64,000 nucleotides of DNA from an uncultured Granulosicoccus sp. (GCA_947499955.1 CANMQI010000001.1:496001-560000); one strand, 5' to 3'. Shown: positions 7,036 through 16,882, numbered from the stretch's first letter. Notes: generated by a model from the sequence alone, not told the origin. Made by a program: numbers and translations.

Positions 7036-9894
7036 ATGACTTCACCCGTCAATTCTGGTGTCAAGCGCACCACCCGGCACCGCTTTGGATACCAACTCGG
7101 TAAGGGCCCGTCACCGGTACGCGGCACACTCCTTCTGTTGACGTTGGGGCAATCACTGGCGTATGCACAACCGACAGTGTCAGGCAATACGATCAGTGTC
7201 CCCGCCGGCGACTGGTATCAGATTCAATCCAGCAACAGCTACGAATCGCTGTGCCAGGGGGTGACGTTCTGCACCGTGCCCGATGGCGATTACATCGTCA
7301 TCAACCACACCACGGGAGAGCGCTTCACGAACGTTGTCGTGAGTGCAGCGCCCCCTGCTGCCGACAGCATCACGGTCAATGGCAATACCATTCGTTGGCC
7401 CGACGATGGCTGGTACCAGGTTCAGTCCGAAGCGGACAACCGCTCGATCTGTGAGGGCGGCAGATCCTGTGACGTGACTGATGGCCGCTACCGTGTCATC
7501 AACCTCACCACAGGCCAGCGCTTTACCGGCATCGAGGTGGGTGGCAAGCCCGATGTGCAGCCTCCCACTCCGGCCATCACGCTCGACGGCAATACCATTT
7601 CCTGGCAAGGCGATGACTGGTACCAGGTTCAGGATGCCAGCGACTATCGTTCCGTATGCGAAGGCGGTAACAGCTGTACGGTCGAGCCTGGTACCTACCA
7701 CATCATCAATCTGACCAGCGGCGTGCGCATCGACAACTTTCAGGTCGGCGATTCCACCCATCCCGAGCCTCCCGTTTCAGGCCACGACCTGATAGCTGCA
7801 GCTCAGGCACCGACCATTGATGAGAACAATCAGGTCAGCTGGGCATTCAGCCCGATCGAGTCAGACGTGACACTCACGATAGAACCCTTCGTGGAGATGC
7901 CGCTGGCCAGCGATGGCAATCCTGCTCGCTGGAATGCGATGACGACGCTGGATCAGCAGATCTTCCTCCTGGATGAGCAGGACGGACGGGTCTACGACAT
8001 TACCGGAGGCCAGGCCCGCCTGTGGTTCGACATGGCTGATGCCATTCAGTCCACCACCGGTCGCCGATTGAATATCGACAATCCCTTCCATGGTGGTGTG
8101 CGCAGTATTGCCTTTCATCCCGACTTTGCCAGCAACGGCAAGCTCTACGCATCCTTGCTCGAAGAGCGTCCCTCCGACCCGGCACTGCATCATTATCTGT
8201 CTGATGCTGCCATGCTGGATGCAGACAGCGTGCTGGTCGAGTGGACTGTGGATGTCGAGACCATGAGCGTCGATCCAGGCAGCTATCGTGAGGTCTTCCG
8301 AGTCGGCATACCTGAATACGATCACCCCATCAAGCAGATCGTCTTCGATCCTTCCGCCACTGCTGACAACAGCGATTACGGCCTGCTGTACATCGCTCAT
8401 GGCGATGGCAGCAAGGAATCCACAACCACTGTCGGTGGTCAGGGCAACAACGCGCTGGGCAAGATTCTTCGCATCAACCCGCTGGCCACCGGCTCGGCGA
8501 GCTATTCCATCCCTGCCGACAACCCCTTCATCGGCAACCCGGATATGCTCGATGAAGTGTGGTCCCTGGGTCATCGCAACCCACACCACCCCGCCTTCAT
8601 GCAGGACGGTACGCTGTTCGTCGGCGAAGATGGCCGCGACAATATCGACGAGATCAACCTCATCGTGGCAGGGGGCGACTATGGCTGGTCGCAACGCGAA
8701 GGTGCCTATCTGCAACTGGGGCAACCCGGACTGGCAAGCGGCGTTGCCGTACTGCCTGACAACGATGCTGACAATGGCTATGTGTATCCGGTTGCACAGT
8801 TCGGCCATACCGGTAACGCAGGCGCCTCGTTTACCGGTCAGGCTCTGGGGGGCGGCTTTGTCGTCGAGAACGGCTCCGAACTGGACGGCCTGTATTTCTA
8901 CATCGATTTTCCCAAGAGTGGTGAAATATTCCACTCACGCGTCACGGATCTGCTGGCCGCCGATACGCAAGGCTCTCCCGACAGCCTCAGTGTCGCTCGT
9001 ACCTGGCGCGACCGTATCGTATTCGATCACGACAACAATCCGGACACCGCGGCGATCAGCAGCAGCCTGAAAGCCGTGGTGCAATCGGCCAACGGCTTCG
9101 TCGATACCAACGATCGTGTGGACCTTCGCTATGGACAAGGGCCTGCGGGCGAACTCTATCTGTTCAGCAAGCGCAACAACATGGTGTATCTGATCAGCAA
9201 CTCCGTGCCGGCAGGTAGTGCAGCATCGGAACCCCACGGCGCCGCTGTCAGAGACCTGATGAGCGCTGCTGCCAGTGCGGCGGCACCTGCCGATTGCCTG
9301 CTGACAGCCTCTCCCGCCACCGCGCCGTTCTACTGCTTCAGCCCGGCGGACCGGCGCCTGATGCGCATAGAGCAGGATGGCCGCATCGCCTGGCAGTTTC
9401 CACTGCCCGGAGAGAATGCCAGCAATCATATGGAGTCCATCAGTTTCGTCAATGGCCACCAGGTGGCGATCATCGCCGATGCCACGCCATCACCGGATGA
9501 CTCGGCTTTCGACATGTCCCTGTTCGAGCAGACCGGTGCCTATATCGGCACCTATCACATCATCGCCGACATCGAGAATCCTGATGGGGTGGATTTTGCC
9601 GGCGTCAATCTCGACGGTCGTGATCTGATTGTACGTACCGGGCCACTGCGCCAGGATGAAGAGGCGGCTCAAGGCTACACCAGTGACCTGTACGTCTATG
9701 GCGAACACTACAGCGCCAGACCCGATGCAGATCTGACCCTGTTGAGCGGCTGGAAGAAGGAAGGGGCTTTCAGAGCAAGACTTGATTCAAGAACAGGGGT
9801 AACTCTCGATACCCGCCTGTTTCCCGGCATTTCTGCGGCGCAGGCGGTTCTGCAATGTGCAGTCCCGACCAATGCCGCAGCGGATGGCTGCTAA
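7036..9894 (+). CDS. Secreted glucose/sorbosone dehydrogenase-like protein with three N-terminal modules
   Basis: 952 aa from the ATG at 7036, which has a GAGGA ribosome site eight bases upstream; a GTG at 7012 is less likely. A signal peptide with a long basic n-region ends near SLAYAQ. Three modules of about 56 residues follow (about 48-102, 113-168, 182-237). Next comes a GSDH-type beta-propeller region (about 280-710) with VRSIAFHPDF, GQGNNALGKILRINP, SLGHRNPHHPAF, VGEDGRDNIDEIN and GGDYGWSQREG. These match the PQQ-dependent soluble aldose dehydrogenase / HHIP-like family. A further C-terminal region of about 210 residues is unassigned. It is probably a periplasmic or extracellular sugar oxidoreductase; PQQ use is inferred from family only. 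It appears to be a single-gene unit. Confidence 0.85.
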   Translation: MTSPVNSGVKRTTRHRFGYQLGKGPSPVRGTLLLLTLGQSLAYAQPTVSGNTISVPAGDWYQIQSSNSYESLCQGVTFCTVPDGDYIVINHTTGERFTNVVVSAAPPAADSITVNGNTIRWPDDGWYQVQSEADNRSICEGGRSCDVTDGRYRVINLTTGQRFTGIEVGGKPDVQPPTPAITLDGNTISWQGDDWYQVQDASDYRSVCEGGNSCTVEPGTYHIINLTSGVRIDNFQVGDSTHPEPPVSGHDLIAAAQAPTIDENNQVSWAFSPIESDVTLTIEPFVEMPLASDGNPARWNAMTTLDQQIFLLDEQDGRVYDITGGQARLWFDMADAIQSTTGRRLNIDNPFHGGVRSIAFHPDFASNGKLYASLLEERPSDPALHHYLSDAAMLDADSVLVEWTVDVETMSVDPGSYREVFRVGIPEYDHPIKQIVFDPSATADNSDYGLLYIAHGDGSKESTTTVGGQGNNALGKILRINPLATGSASYSIPADNPFIGNPDMLDEVWSLGHRNPHHPAFMQDGTLFVGEDGRDNIDEINLIVAGGDYGWSQREGAYLQLGQPGLASGVAVLPDNDADNGYVYPVAQFGHTGNAGASFTGQALGGGFVVENGSELDGLYFYIDFPKSGEIFHSRVTDLLAADTQGSPDSLSVARTWRDRIVFDHDNNPDTAAISSSLKAVVQSANGFVDTNDRVDLRYGQGPAGELYLFSKRNNMVYLISNSVPAGSAASEPHGAAVRDLMSAAASAAAPADCLLTASPATAPFYCFSPADRRLMRIEQDGRIAWQFPLPGENASNHMESISFVNGHQVAIIADATPSPDDSAFDMSLFEQTGAYIGTYHIIADIENPDGVDFAGVNLDGRDLIVRTGPLRQDEEAAQGYTSDLYVYGEHYSARPDADLTLLSGWKKEGAFRARLDSRTGVTLDTRLFPGISAAQAVLQCAVPTNAAADGC
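7177..7746 (+). repeat. Three tandem protein modules encoded in the GSDH-like gene
   Basis: Three consecutive modules share the pattern GNTI-(S/R)-x-P/W..DDWYQ(V/I)Q...C-x5-C...G-x-Y-x-(V/I)INxT(T/S)Gxx(F/I). Each has two cysteines exactly six positions apart, which could form a disulfide in the oxidising periplasm. Modules two and three are more alike than either is to the first. They look like carbohydrate- or surface-binding domains, but I do not recognise the family. Confidence 0.7.
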
Positions 9895-10209
9895 TGGCCC
9901 TCAGGAAATGACTGCATTTCGAACCAGGCAAAATCAGCGACGGTAGCGCGCCCACTGATGTGACGTCTTCGGGGTCCAATTCTACGACGGTATCAGCGCG
10001 ATGACGCCACTCACGTACAAGGAATGATCCGCGCTGTCTGCCGTACTGATCGTGACATATTTAGCCGATGTGACCTATTCAGCCGAAGTGCACACCGGCG
10101 GCGTTCGCGACCGGCATGGCGGATACGGAGAATCTCCTCGTCCGCAGCACTGATCTGCAGGTGCTGGATCAGATACACTCAGCGACCAACAACACGCTCG
10201 CCAATAACC
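9895..10209. other. Intergenic stretch before the RRM gene
   Basis: 315 bp without a convincing gene. A small hairpin (GAAATG-ACTG-CATTTC, 9905-9920) just after the dehydrogenase stop could help end its transcript but lacks a T-run. An open frame from 10024 continues into the RRM gene but its translation is Arg/Ser-rich and looks like untranslated leader. A long leader is common for cold-inducible RNA-binding protein genes, but I see no defined thermosensor. Confidence 0.4.
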
Positions 10210-10446
10210 ATGAAACTGCTCGTCCGCAATCTCGACCGAACCCTCGATGAAGACACACTGCGAAAGATGTTCGAAGCCTTTGGTCAGATCCAGTCCTGCA
10301 CCATCGTCATGGACCCCAAGTCAGGCGTCTCCAAGGGCTTCGGATTTGTCGAGATGCCGGTACCCGGTGAAGCCAAGGCTGCCATGAAGCAACTCAACGG
10401 CACGGTTGTCTCAGACCTGACGATGCGGGTCAAGAAGGCCGAGTAG
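10210..10446 (+). CDS. Small RRM-type RNA-binding protein
   Basis: 78 aa comprising one RNA recognition motif. RNP2 is KLLVRNL (residues 2-8) and RNP1 is KGFGFVEM (42-49), with the aromatic residues that stack on RNA bases present in RNP1. RNP2 has Val/Leu where many members carry Tyr or Phe. The start at 10210 is chosen because the domain begins there; the frame stays open upstream but is not protein-like. Bacterial single-RRM proteins of this size bind RNA and are often cold-inducible. The gene converges on the channel gene, with 11 nt between the stop codons. Confidence 0.9.
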   Translation: MKLLVRNLDRTLDEDTLRKMFEAFGQIQSCTIVMDPKSGVSKGFGFVEMPVPGEAKAAMKQLNGTVVSDLTMRVKKAE

Positions 10447-10457
10447 GACGGCCCGAA

Positions 10458-11852
10458 TCACTCCTGTCTGGTTTGCCCGGCAAGCAGATTCTCGGACTCT
10501 GACTCTGCCAGCTCCCGGTCGACATTCTGCTGAATGGCGGGATCCACAGTGGTATCACTGGCCGCCTCTTGAACCGCGCCCACCTTTTTCTGCACAGGCC
10601 GCGGCGACTCAGTTCTGGCTCGCGGCAGCTCCTCTTGCGACGGTAGCGGCTTGCCCCATCCCTCACGCAAATGCACGCGATAGATCGGCTCTGGCATGAC
10701 AATACCAGCGTCGTCGAATGCCTGCTTCACCTGCCGGATCGACTCACTGCGCACTTTCATCAGATCACTACGTGTCTGATCAACCCATGCCGACAGCAGC
10801 AAGGAGACGCTGGAGTCTCCCAGCTCCTTGATCAGAGCGGTGGCCGCCGGGCTGCTCAGTACCCCATCGACCTGATGGATGGTATTGATGGCAGTCTGCT
10901 GAGCCGCATTCAGATCCAGATCGGTATCCACACCCACAAGAAATTCAAAGCGCCGTTCTGGCTGTCTGGTGAAATTGACAATGACAGACTTGTAGACCAG
11001 CGCATTGGGCACTCGCACCTGATTGCCGTCCCGTGAAATGAGAATGGTTGCTCTGGATGTCAGGCGTGCCACTGCGCCTTCATGCTCACCGATACGGACA
11101 TAGTCACGCGCCAGAAACGGCGTACGCAGACTGAGCAGAATACTGGCAATGAAGTTCTCTACCGTATCGCGAACGGCGAAGCCGACGGCCAGACCGACAA
11201 TACCGGCCGCACCCAGCACAGAGCCCAGGATGGAGGTGGCATCGAGCAGCGTCAGCGCCAGCACCAGGCCGATCAGCGTCACGACAAACCGTGCAACCGT
11301 CGCCAGCAGTTCGGCGATGAAACCATTGGGTGCCACCATCAGAAACACGCGTCGGTGGCTCCCGACCCTGCGACCGCCCCACCAGAAAAACACGATGATG
11401 CTCAGCGCAAGCAACAGGATCGGCAGCGCGTTGACAAAGGACTGAAAGGAGGCCTGCAAGCGCTCCAGAGTCGACTCCACGCGGCGCGAGACATTCGTAT
11501 CGACACTCATCTCGTTGACCACTTCGATGACACCCACGACCTGTGCGGCCAATCTTGATGCCTGCTCCCCGGCCTGTGCGGATACCACCTCGCCGCTCAA
11601 GCTCACCACCCCACTGCTCACCGAGACCGCCACGTTCTCCAGCGTGTCCAGCTCGGCGTAGATTCCCAGAAGCCGCTGGCGAATGGCGTTATCCGAACGA
11701 ATGTCATTCTCCACTTCGATACTCTTGCGCTCCGCCGTTGGCTCGGCTGCGCTCTCCGGCTTGAGCAGATCGTCGATGACGTCACCCATTGCCACTGTCG
11801 CCGCCGTGGTGAGCAGCAGAACCATCAAGGCTCGAACAATCAGAATTTTCAT
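10458..11852 (-). CDS. MscS-family mechanosensitive channel with N-terminal BON domain
   Basis: 464 aa from the ATG at 11852, which starts a clear signal peptide (MKILIVRALMVLLLTTAATVAMG); longer upstream frames are not protein-like. A periplasmic BON domain (about 50-118) is followed by a membrane helix near 145-165, two further helices and the MscS pore and beta domain (LGAAGIVGLAVGFAVRDTVENFIAS, then LARDYVRIGEHEGAVARLT). The C-terminal 70 residues are polar and probably disordered. The family opens on membrane tension to release solutes during osmotic downshock. BON domains bind phospholipid or peptidoglycan-proximal surfaces, so this channel may be tethered to the envelope. Confidence 0.92.
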   Translation of the reverse strand: MKILIVRALMVLLLTTAATVAMGDVIDDLLKPESAAEPTAERKSIEVENDIRSDNAIRQRLLGIYAELDTLENVAVSVSSGVVSLSGEVVSAQAGEQASRLAAQVVGVIEVVNEMSVDTNVSRRVESTLERLQASFQSFVNALPILLLALSIIVFFWWGGRRVGSHRRVFLMVAPNGFIAELLATVARFVVTLIGLVLALTLLDATSILGSVLGAAGIVGLAVGFAVRDTVENFIASILLSLRTPFLARDYVRIGEHEGAVARLTSRATILISRDGNQVRVPNALVYKSVIVNFTRQPERRFEFLVGVDTDLDLNAAQQTAINTIHQVDGVLSSPAATALIKELGDSSVSLLLSAWVDQTRSDLMKVRSESIRQVKQAFDDAGIVMPEPIYRVHLREGWGKPLPSQEELPRARTESPRPVQKKVGAVQEAASDTTVDPAIQQNVDRELAESESENLLAGQTRQE

Positions 11853-12076
11853 GAAACGGGTCGACTCCGGCTTGTCCCAGGGGTTATCAGCTGAGGTAAT
11901 GACTGATTCACACGGACAGAGGAGGTCAGCATACCAATTCGACAGCCATTGACGCGCGCCTGCTCCCTCTTGCAAACCAGCGCCGGAACTCAAGGTGTAC
12001 CCTGGCATGCCGCTAGACTCGAGATGCTCCGCGACAAGCAACCGCCAAACCAGGATGACCTGGCAATGTGCCCATC

Positions 12077-14296
12077 ATGAACCCCCTCCATCTGCCACTG
12101 ATCCGGCGACTGGCGGGAATCCTGTCGGGGATACCACTGCGCGTGCAGATTACGGCCATGTGTTGCTCGTTTGTCGTGGTCGTCTCGCTGGTCACCTGGA
12201 TCATCGTGTCCAGAAGCCAGGAACAGGTCATCCAGTTCGAGGCCTTGAAGCTGGCGGATATTGTCGTCAATCAGGCAGCCTCTGCGCGTTCGGCCTACTC
12301 CAGCCTGGCCGTATCCAAGCTCAAGGCAGATGGTCTGGGCGCATCGGAGTTCTCAGATGATCTACCCGGTCACATTCCACTACCTGCGCAATTTCTGAAG
12401 GACCTGTCGTACCGGAGTCGTCAGGATACCAATGGCCTGTTCAGCTTCCGCCCCATCAGCAAATGGAATCTGGCGCCGGAACATGGCATCCAGAACAGCT
12501 TTCAGGAATGGGCCTGGGAACAACTGGAAGATCAGAACCGCCGTGCCCCGGATGCGCCTCTTGACTGGACACCTGTGTGGCGCATCAGCGACGATGAAAA
12601 CGGGAAGATTCTGCGTTATCTCACGGCTGACCCGGCGGCAAGCTCGTCCTGCGTCAACTGCCACAATGAACTGGAGAAACGCGCAGACGTCATTGCGCAA
12701 CGTATTGCCAGCGGCGTACAACCGGGTAATCAGTGGCAGCTGCATGAATTGCTCGGTGCCATCGAGATCACCATCCCGCTCGACCGGGTGGCGGCTTTGG
12801 CCCGGGCGCAGACCCGCGACGGCCTGCTGATCGTGCTCGGCATCACCATCATCGGGGTCTGCGGCGTCTGCTTCATCGTCTTCTATGATGCAGCCAGAAA
12901 TCATGCTGCCAACGCAAAACTGACGTTTCATGCCAACCATGATTCGCTGACCGGCCTTCCCAACCGCTTTGCCCTGGAATCGACCCTGAACCAATTGTTC
13001 AACGTGGACGGTGAAGGCATCGCCTGCGAGTCCGTTACCTTGATCTTTCTGGACCTTGACAACTTCAAGCAGATCAACGATGCGCTGGGGCATGAAACCG
13101 GCGACAAGGTTCTGAGCCTGGGTGCCAATCGCATTGCCCGGGCACTGCCCGCAGATGGCTTCGTTGCACGACTGGGCGGCGACGAATTTGCGGTGGTCCT
13201 GCGCGACAAGACCGTGGAGTTCGTCAACACGGTCGCCAGCGATATCGCAGAATCCATCAACCAACCGTATGAAGTGGAAGGCTACAAGCTGTCTCTGGGC
13301 GTCAGCATCGGTGCGGCGACCTGTCCGGAACACGCGTGCACCACCTCCGAACTGCTGCGTTGTGCCGATGTTGCCATGTACTCGGCGAAGAACGGCCCCC
13401 TGACATTTGCGTGGTACGACCCTGCCAGCGACACCAATGCCATCTCCAACCTCGTCATGAAGAACGAGCTGCGAGAGGCGATCGAGAACGATGGACTGGA
13501 GGTCCATTACCAGCCCAAATATTCGTTGAAGACAGGCCGCATGACTGGCGTTGAAGCACTCGCCCGATGGCACAGCCCGAGCGCAGGGTTCGTCTCTCCT
13601 GAAGTCTTCATTTCACTGGCAGAGCATGTCGGCCTGATCAATGATCTGACCACACTGATCCTGAAACGCGCTGCAACCCAATGTCAGCAATGGCGGCAAA
13701 TGGGTTTTGATCTGTCCGTCTCGGTGAATCTCTCCGCCATGAATCTGCACGAAGGCACCTTGCCCGACCTGATCCGAACAACACTGGCCGATACCGCTCT
13801 TCCCGCATCGGCCCTGACGCTGGAGGTGACGGAAGGTACGGTAATGACCAATGTCGATCGGGCCTGCGAGGTTCTGTCACAGGTTCGCGCTCTGGGCGTC
13901 AAATTTTCGGTTGATGACTATGGCGCCGGATACAGCTCCCTGTCCTATCTCAACAAACTGCCGATCAGCGAGCTCAAACTGGATCGCGCCTTCATCACCC
14001 ACGTTGGCAGCAGTGAGAAGGACGCTGTCATCGTTCGTGCAACCCTGGAACTGGCCCATAATCTGGGGCTGATCATGGTGGCCGAAGGCGTCGAGGATGC
14101 TGCGGCGCTGGACTTCCTGTGCTCCATTCAGTGCGATCAGGTGCAGGGCTACTTTCTGTGCAGGCCACTGCCAGCGGCTGAGCTGGAAAGGCGTCTGCCA
14201 TTCATCCACGAGTTCACACCCGCGCCGCAGGCACTCGAGCCACTTCAGCCAACAGACGACCTCCTCCACCCAATACCACAGGACAAGGCTGCCTGA
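12077..14296 (+). CDS. Heme-sensor (DUF3365-type) GGDEF-EAL cyclic-di-GMP protein
   Basis: 739 aa. One N-terminal membrane helix (about 20-42) precedes a periplasmic Tll0287/DUF3365-like sensor with a c-type heme motif, Cys192-Val-Asn-Cys195-His196. A second helix follows (about 250-270). The GGDEF domain has an intact GGDEF at 367-371, so diguanylate cyclase activity is possible. The EAL domain has EAL at 493-495 plus DDYGAGYSSL, ELKLDR and EGVED, so phosphodiesterase activity is also possible. The protein probably couples redox or gas binding at a periplasmic heme to c-di-GMP turnover. A GTG three codons upstream is an alternative start. Confidence 0.92.
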   Translation: MNPLHLPLIRRLAGILSGIPLRVQITAMCCSFVVVVSLVTWIIVSRSQEQVIQFEALKLADIVVNQAASARSAYSSLAVSKLKADGLGASEFSDDLPGHIPLPAQFLKDLSYRSRQDTNGLFSFRPISKWNLAPEHGIQNSFQEWAWEQLEDQNRRAPDAPLDWTPVWRISDDENGKILRYLTADPAASSSCVNCHNELEKRADVIAQRIASGVQPGNQWQLHELLGAIEITIPLDRVAALARAQTRDGLLIVLGITIIGVCGVCFIVFYDAARNHAANAKLTFHANHDSLTGLPNRFALESTLNQLFNVDGEGIACESVTLIFLDLDNFKQINDALGHETGDKVLSLGANRIARALPADGFVARLGGDEFAVVLRDKTVEFVNTVASDIAESINQPYEVEGYKLSLGVSIGAATCPEHACTTSELLRCADVAMYSAKNGPLTFAWYDPASDTNAISNLVMKNELREAIENDGLEVHYQPKYSLKTGRMTGVEALARWHSPSAGFVSPEVFISLAEHVGLINDLTTLILKRAATQCQQWRQMGFDLSVSVNLSAMNLHEGTLPDLIRTTLADTALPASALTLEVTEGTVMTNVDRACEVLSQVRALGVKFSVDDYGAGYSSLSYLNKLPISELKLDRAFITHVGSSEKDAVIVRATLELAHNLGLIMVAEGVEDAAALDFLCSIQCDQVQGYFLCRPLPAAELERRLPFIHEFTPAPQALEPLQPTDDLLHPIPQDKAA

Positions 14297-14319
14297 GCTT
14301 CAAGTCACCTGCACCAATG

Positions 14320-14351
14320 AAAAAGGCGATGGCTGCACCGCAACCATCGCC
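14320..14351 (-). terminator. Rho-independent terminator of the TRAP operon
   Basis: A perfect 8-bp stem, GGCGATGG / CCATCGCC (14325-14351), with an 11-nt loop. On the minus strand it is followed by five T residues (the AAAAA at 14320-14324 on the plus strand). It lies between the convergent cyclic-di-GMP gene and dctP, and its polarity fits the end of the TRAP transcript. Confidence 0.85.
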
Positions 14352-14384
14352 CTGATCGTTCAACTCAGACGTCTATCAACCTGC

Positions 14385-15428
14385 TCACTCGTAGCGGTAA
14401 GGGACACCCGCCTTTTCCATGACAGCATTGTAGTTCTTGAATATCTCGATGACCTTCGCTGCGCGGTCATTACGTGATGCCAGTTCATCCCAGAAACCTT
14501 CGGCGTCAGCGACCACCGTGTTCCATTCTTCCTGAGGGATGGTGGTCAGTTCCAGCTTGTCGCCATTGACGCGCAAGTCTGCCTCGCCGCCCCAGTACCA
14601 GACCTGTCGATAATAGTGTGACTGGTCCATGGTGATCTTGAACAGCTCCTGCAGATGAGGCGGCACCTTCGCCCAGCTATCGCTGTTGGCAAAGTACGAT
14701 CCACACCAGGCGCCCGTGACGTTGTTGAGCAAGGCGTAGTTGCAGATATCGGCCCAGCCGACCTCATAGGCTTCGGTGAAGCCGCACCAGGCGACACCAT
14801 CAAGCTCACCCGTCTGCAAGGCAACTTCGACATCTTCCCAGGGCACGGTGACGGGAATCAGACCATAACGAGCCAGAAAACGACCGGCCGTGGGCACACC
14901 GAAAACACGCTTGCCTTTCATGTCGGCCAGAGAGCGAATCGGCTCCTTGGTGAAGATATGACACGGATCCCAGGCCCCTGCGCCCAACCACTCGACGCCT
15001 TCGATCTCGTCATAGGAATCCTGCCAGATCTGGTTCAGCCCGTAGCGCTCGAACAGTACCGGCAGATCGAGACTGTAGCGCGTGGAAAACGGGAAATAGC
15101 CGCCGAAATCCGAGACATCGGCTGGCGATGACATGGTGGCATCATCGGACTGGACAGCATCCAGCGTACCGTTCTGCAAGGCTCTGAACAACTCACTGGT
15201 AGGGACCAGCTGATCCGCGTAGTAGAGCTCGATTTCCATCTCGCCATTGGCAGCCTTGTTGAAGGCTTCAATCTGCGGCTTGATGACATGAGCCCCCAGC
15301 GGCGCTCCGGAATAGGTCTGCAGGCGCCACTTGATGGTCTCCTGCGCCTTGACGATTGCCGGTGCGCCAGCGATGACGGCAGCGCCACCCAAACCGGCTG
15401 TCTTCATGAACTTTCTTCTATCGGCCAT
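14385..15428 (-). CDS. dctP: TRAP transporter substrate-binding protein
   Basis: 347 aa. The N-terminus has a twin-arginine-like signal (DRRKFMKTAGLGGAA) cleaved near VKA. The DctP fold shows its usual landmarks: early IKWRLQTYSGAP, ALQNGTLDAVQSD, the MKGKRVFGVPTAGRF hinge segment with its substrate-contacting Arg, and LQTGELDGVAWCG. It captures an organic acid or related anion in the periplasm and hands it to the membrane subunits. It is the last gene of a dctQ-dctM-dctP operon, 128 nt after dctM. The substrate is unknown. The divergent dehydrogenase-kinase operon suggests a polyol, sugar acid or phosphorylatable carbohydrate, by inference only. Confidence 0.93.
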   Translation of the reverse strand: MADRRKFMKTAGLGGAAVIAGAPAIVKAQETIKWRLQTYSGAPLGAHVIKPQIEAFNKAANGEMEIELYYADQLVPTSELFRALQNGTLDAVQSDDATMSSPADVSDFGGYFPFSTRYSLDLPVLFERYGLNQIWQDSYDEIEGVEWLGAGAWDPCHIFTKEPIRSLADMKGKRVFGVPTAGRFLARYGLIPVTVPWEDVEVALQTGELDGVAWCGFTEAYEVGWADICNYALLNNVTGAWCGSYFANSDSWAKVPPHLQELFKITMDQSHYYRQVWYWGGEADLRVNGDKLELTTIPQEEWNTVVADAEGFWDELASRNDRAAKVIEIFKNYNAVMEKAGVPYRYE

Positions 15429-15556
15429 TCTCGGATCCTCTTGGTTGTCTCGGACGTACAGTCAGATTCACTTCATCAGCGCAACACCGTTCGCACAAGC
15501 GGCGGTGCTGCAACCGGGGTTGGACTATTCATCAATATTCGAACAGCCCGGCATGT

Positions 15557-16882
15557 CTACTTGCCGTACACATAATTGGGTAACCACATGGCGATATCGG
15601 GGAACATCATGATCAGAGCCAGAGCTCCCGTCATCACCAGTACAAATGGAACAATCGATACATAGATATCCTTCAGCTCTATTTCCTTGGGTGCCATGGC
15701 TCGCATCAGAAACAGGTTGTATCCGAAGGGTGGCGTCATGTAGGCGATCTGCGTGGTGATCGTGTAGAGAACACCGTACCAGATCAGATCGAAACCCAAT
15801 GCGCTGACCAGCGGAACGTAGAGAGGAGCGACGATGACCAGCATGGCGGTATCGTCCAGAAAGGTTCCCATGAGCAGGAAGGACAACTGCATCAGTATGA
15901 GTATGGTCCACGGACTCAGGCCAAGTTGCTCAGTGAACAGACCCTCGATGGCCTTGACGGCGCCCAGTCCATCGAACACGGCACCAAAACCCAATGCCGC
16001 CAGCACGATCCACATGAACATGCAGGAGATGGCGAGTGTCTGCCGTACGGAGTTCTCGAAGACAATGCGCGTCATGCGTCCCTTGAGCACAGCGGCCAGA
16101 AATGCGGTCACGGCACCGATGGCCGAGCTTTCGACCAGGCTGGTCCAGCCCTTGATGAATGGAATCATCATGGCGAAGAAAATGACCAGTGGCAGCATGC
16201 CCGCCGCCAGCAGGCGGCGCTTTTCAGCCTTGCTGACACTACCGATTTCCTCCTGCGTCAGCGCCGGCCCCAGACTGGGTTGCAGCCGGCAGCGTACGGC
16301 AATATAGATGACGAACAACAGAGCCATCATCAATCCGGGTACGACACCCGCCAGCCACAACTGCCCCACCGGTTGCCTGGCGATCATGGCATACAGCACC
16401 AGTACGACCGATGGCGGCACCAATATGCCCAGCGAGGAACCCGCCTGCACCACCCCGGTGACCATCTTCTTGTCATAACCTCGCCGCAACAATTCAGGCA
16501 ATGCAATGGTGGCACCAATGGCCATACCTGCCACCGACAGTCCGTTCATGGCGGATATGAGCACCATCAAGCCGATGGTACCGATTGCCAGACCACCGTT
16601 CAGAGGCCCCATCCACACGTGGAACATCTTGTAGAGATCTTCGGCAATCTTGCTCTCCGACAGGACATAGCCCATGAAGATGAACAAGGGCAAGGTGAGC
16701 ATCGGGTACCACTTCATGACTTTCATGGCAGCGGCGAACGGAATATCCGAACCACCAGTCCCCCACAGGGCCAGCGCGGCAATGGCGGCGATACCACCGA
16801 TGGCCCCGAATACCCGCTGCCCGGTAAACAGCATCAGCATCATCGAGGAGAACATGAACAGCGCGATCATTTCCTGCGACAT
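15557..16882 (-). CDS. dctM: TRAP transporter large permease subunit
   Basis: 441 aa with 12 or so membrane helices. It starts at the ATG at 16882, which overlaps the dctQ stop (ATGA); the longer open frame upstream is only the out-of-frame dctQ region. DctM hallmarks include FMGYVLSESKIAEDLYK, MNGLSVAGMAIGATI, GSSLGILVPPSVVLVLYA and GTFLDDTAMLVIVAPL. It forms the sodium-dependent translocation path with DctQ. Confidence 0.94.
   Translation of the reverse strand: MSQEMIALFMFSSMMLMLFTGQRVFGAIGGIAAIAALALWGTGGSDIPFAAAMKVMKWYPMLTLPLFIFMGYVLSESKIAEDLYKMFHVWMGPLNGGLAIGTIGLMVLISAMNGLSVAGMAIGATIALPELLRRGYDKKMVTGVVQAGSSLGILVPPSVVLVLYAMIARQPVGQLWLAGVVPGLMMALLFVIYIAVRCRLQPSLGPALTQEEIGSVSKAEKRRLLAAGMLPLVIFFAMMIPFIKGWTSLVESSAIGAVTAFLAAVLKGRMTRIVFENSVRQTLAISCMFMWIVLAALGFGAVFDGLGAVKAIEGLFTEQLGLSPWTILILMQLSFLLMGTFLDDTAMLVIVAPLYVPLVSALGFDLIWYGVLYTITTQIAYMTPPFGYNLFLMRAMAPKEIELKDIYVSIVPFVLVMTGALALIMMFPDIAMWLPNYVYGK

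Noticed and set aside
7861-8934. A 357-codon frame antisense to the dehydrogenase-like gene
   Set aside because: The plus-strand product has clear family motifs; the antisense frame is a GC-bias shadow.
12380-13573. A 397-codon open frame antisense to the GGDEF-EAL gene
   Set aside because: It mirrors the codon pattern of a clearly real gene on the other strand, has no recognisable domains and an odd composition.
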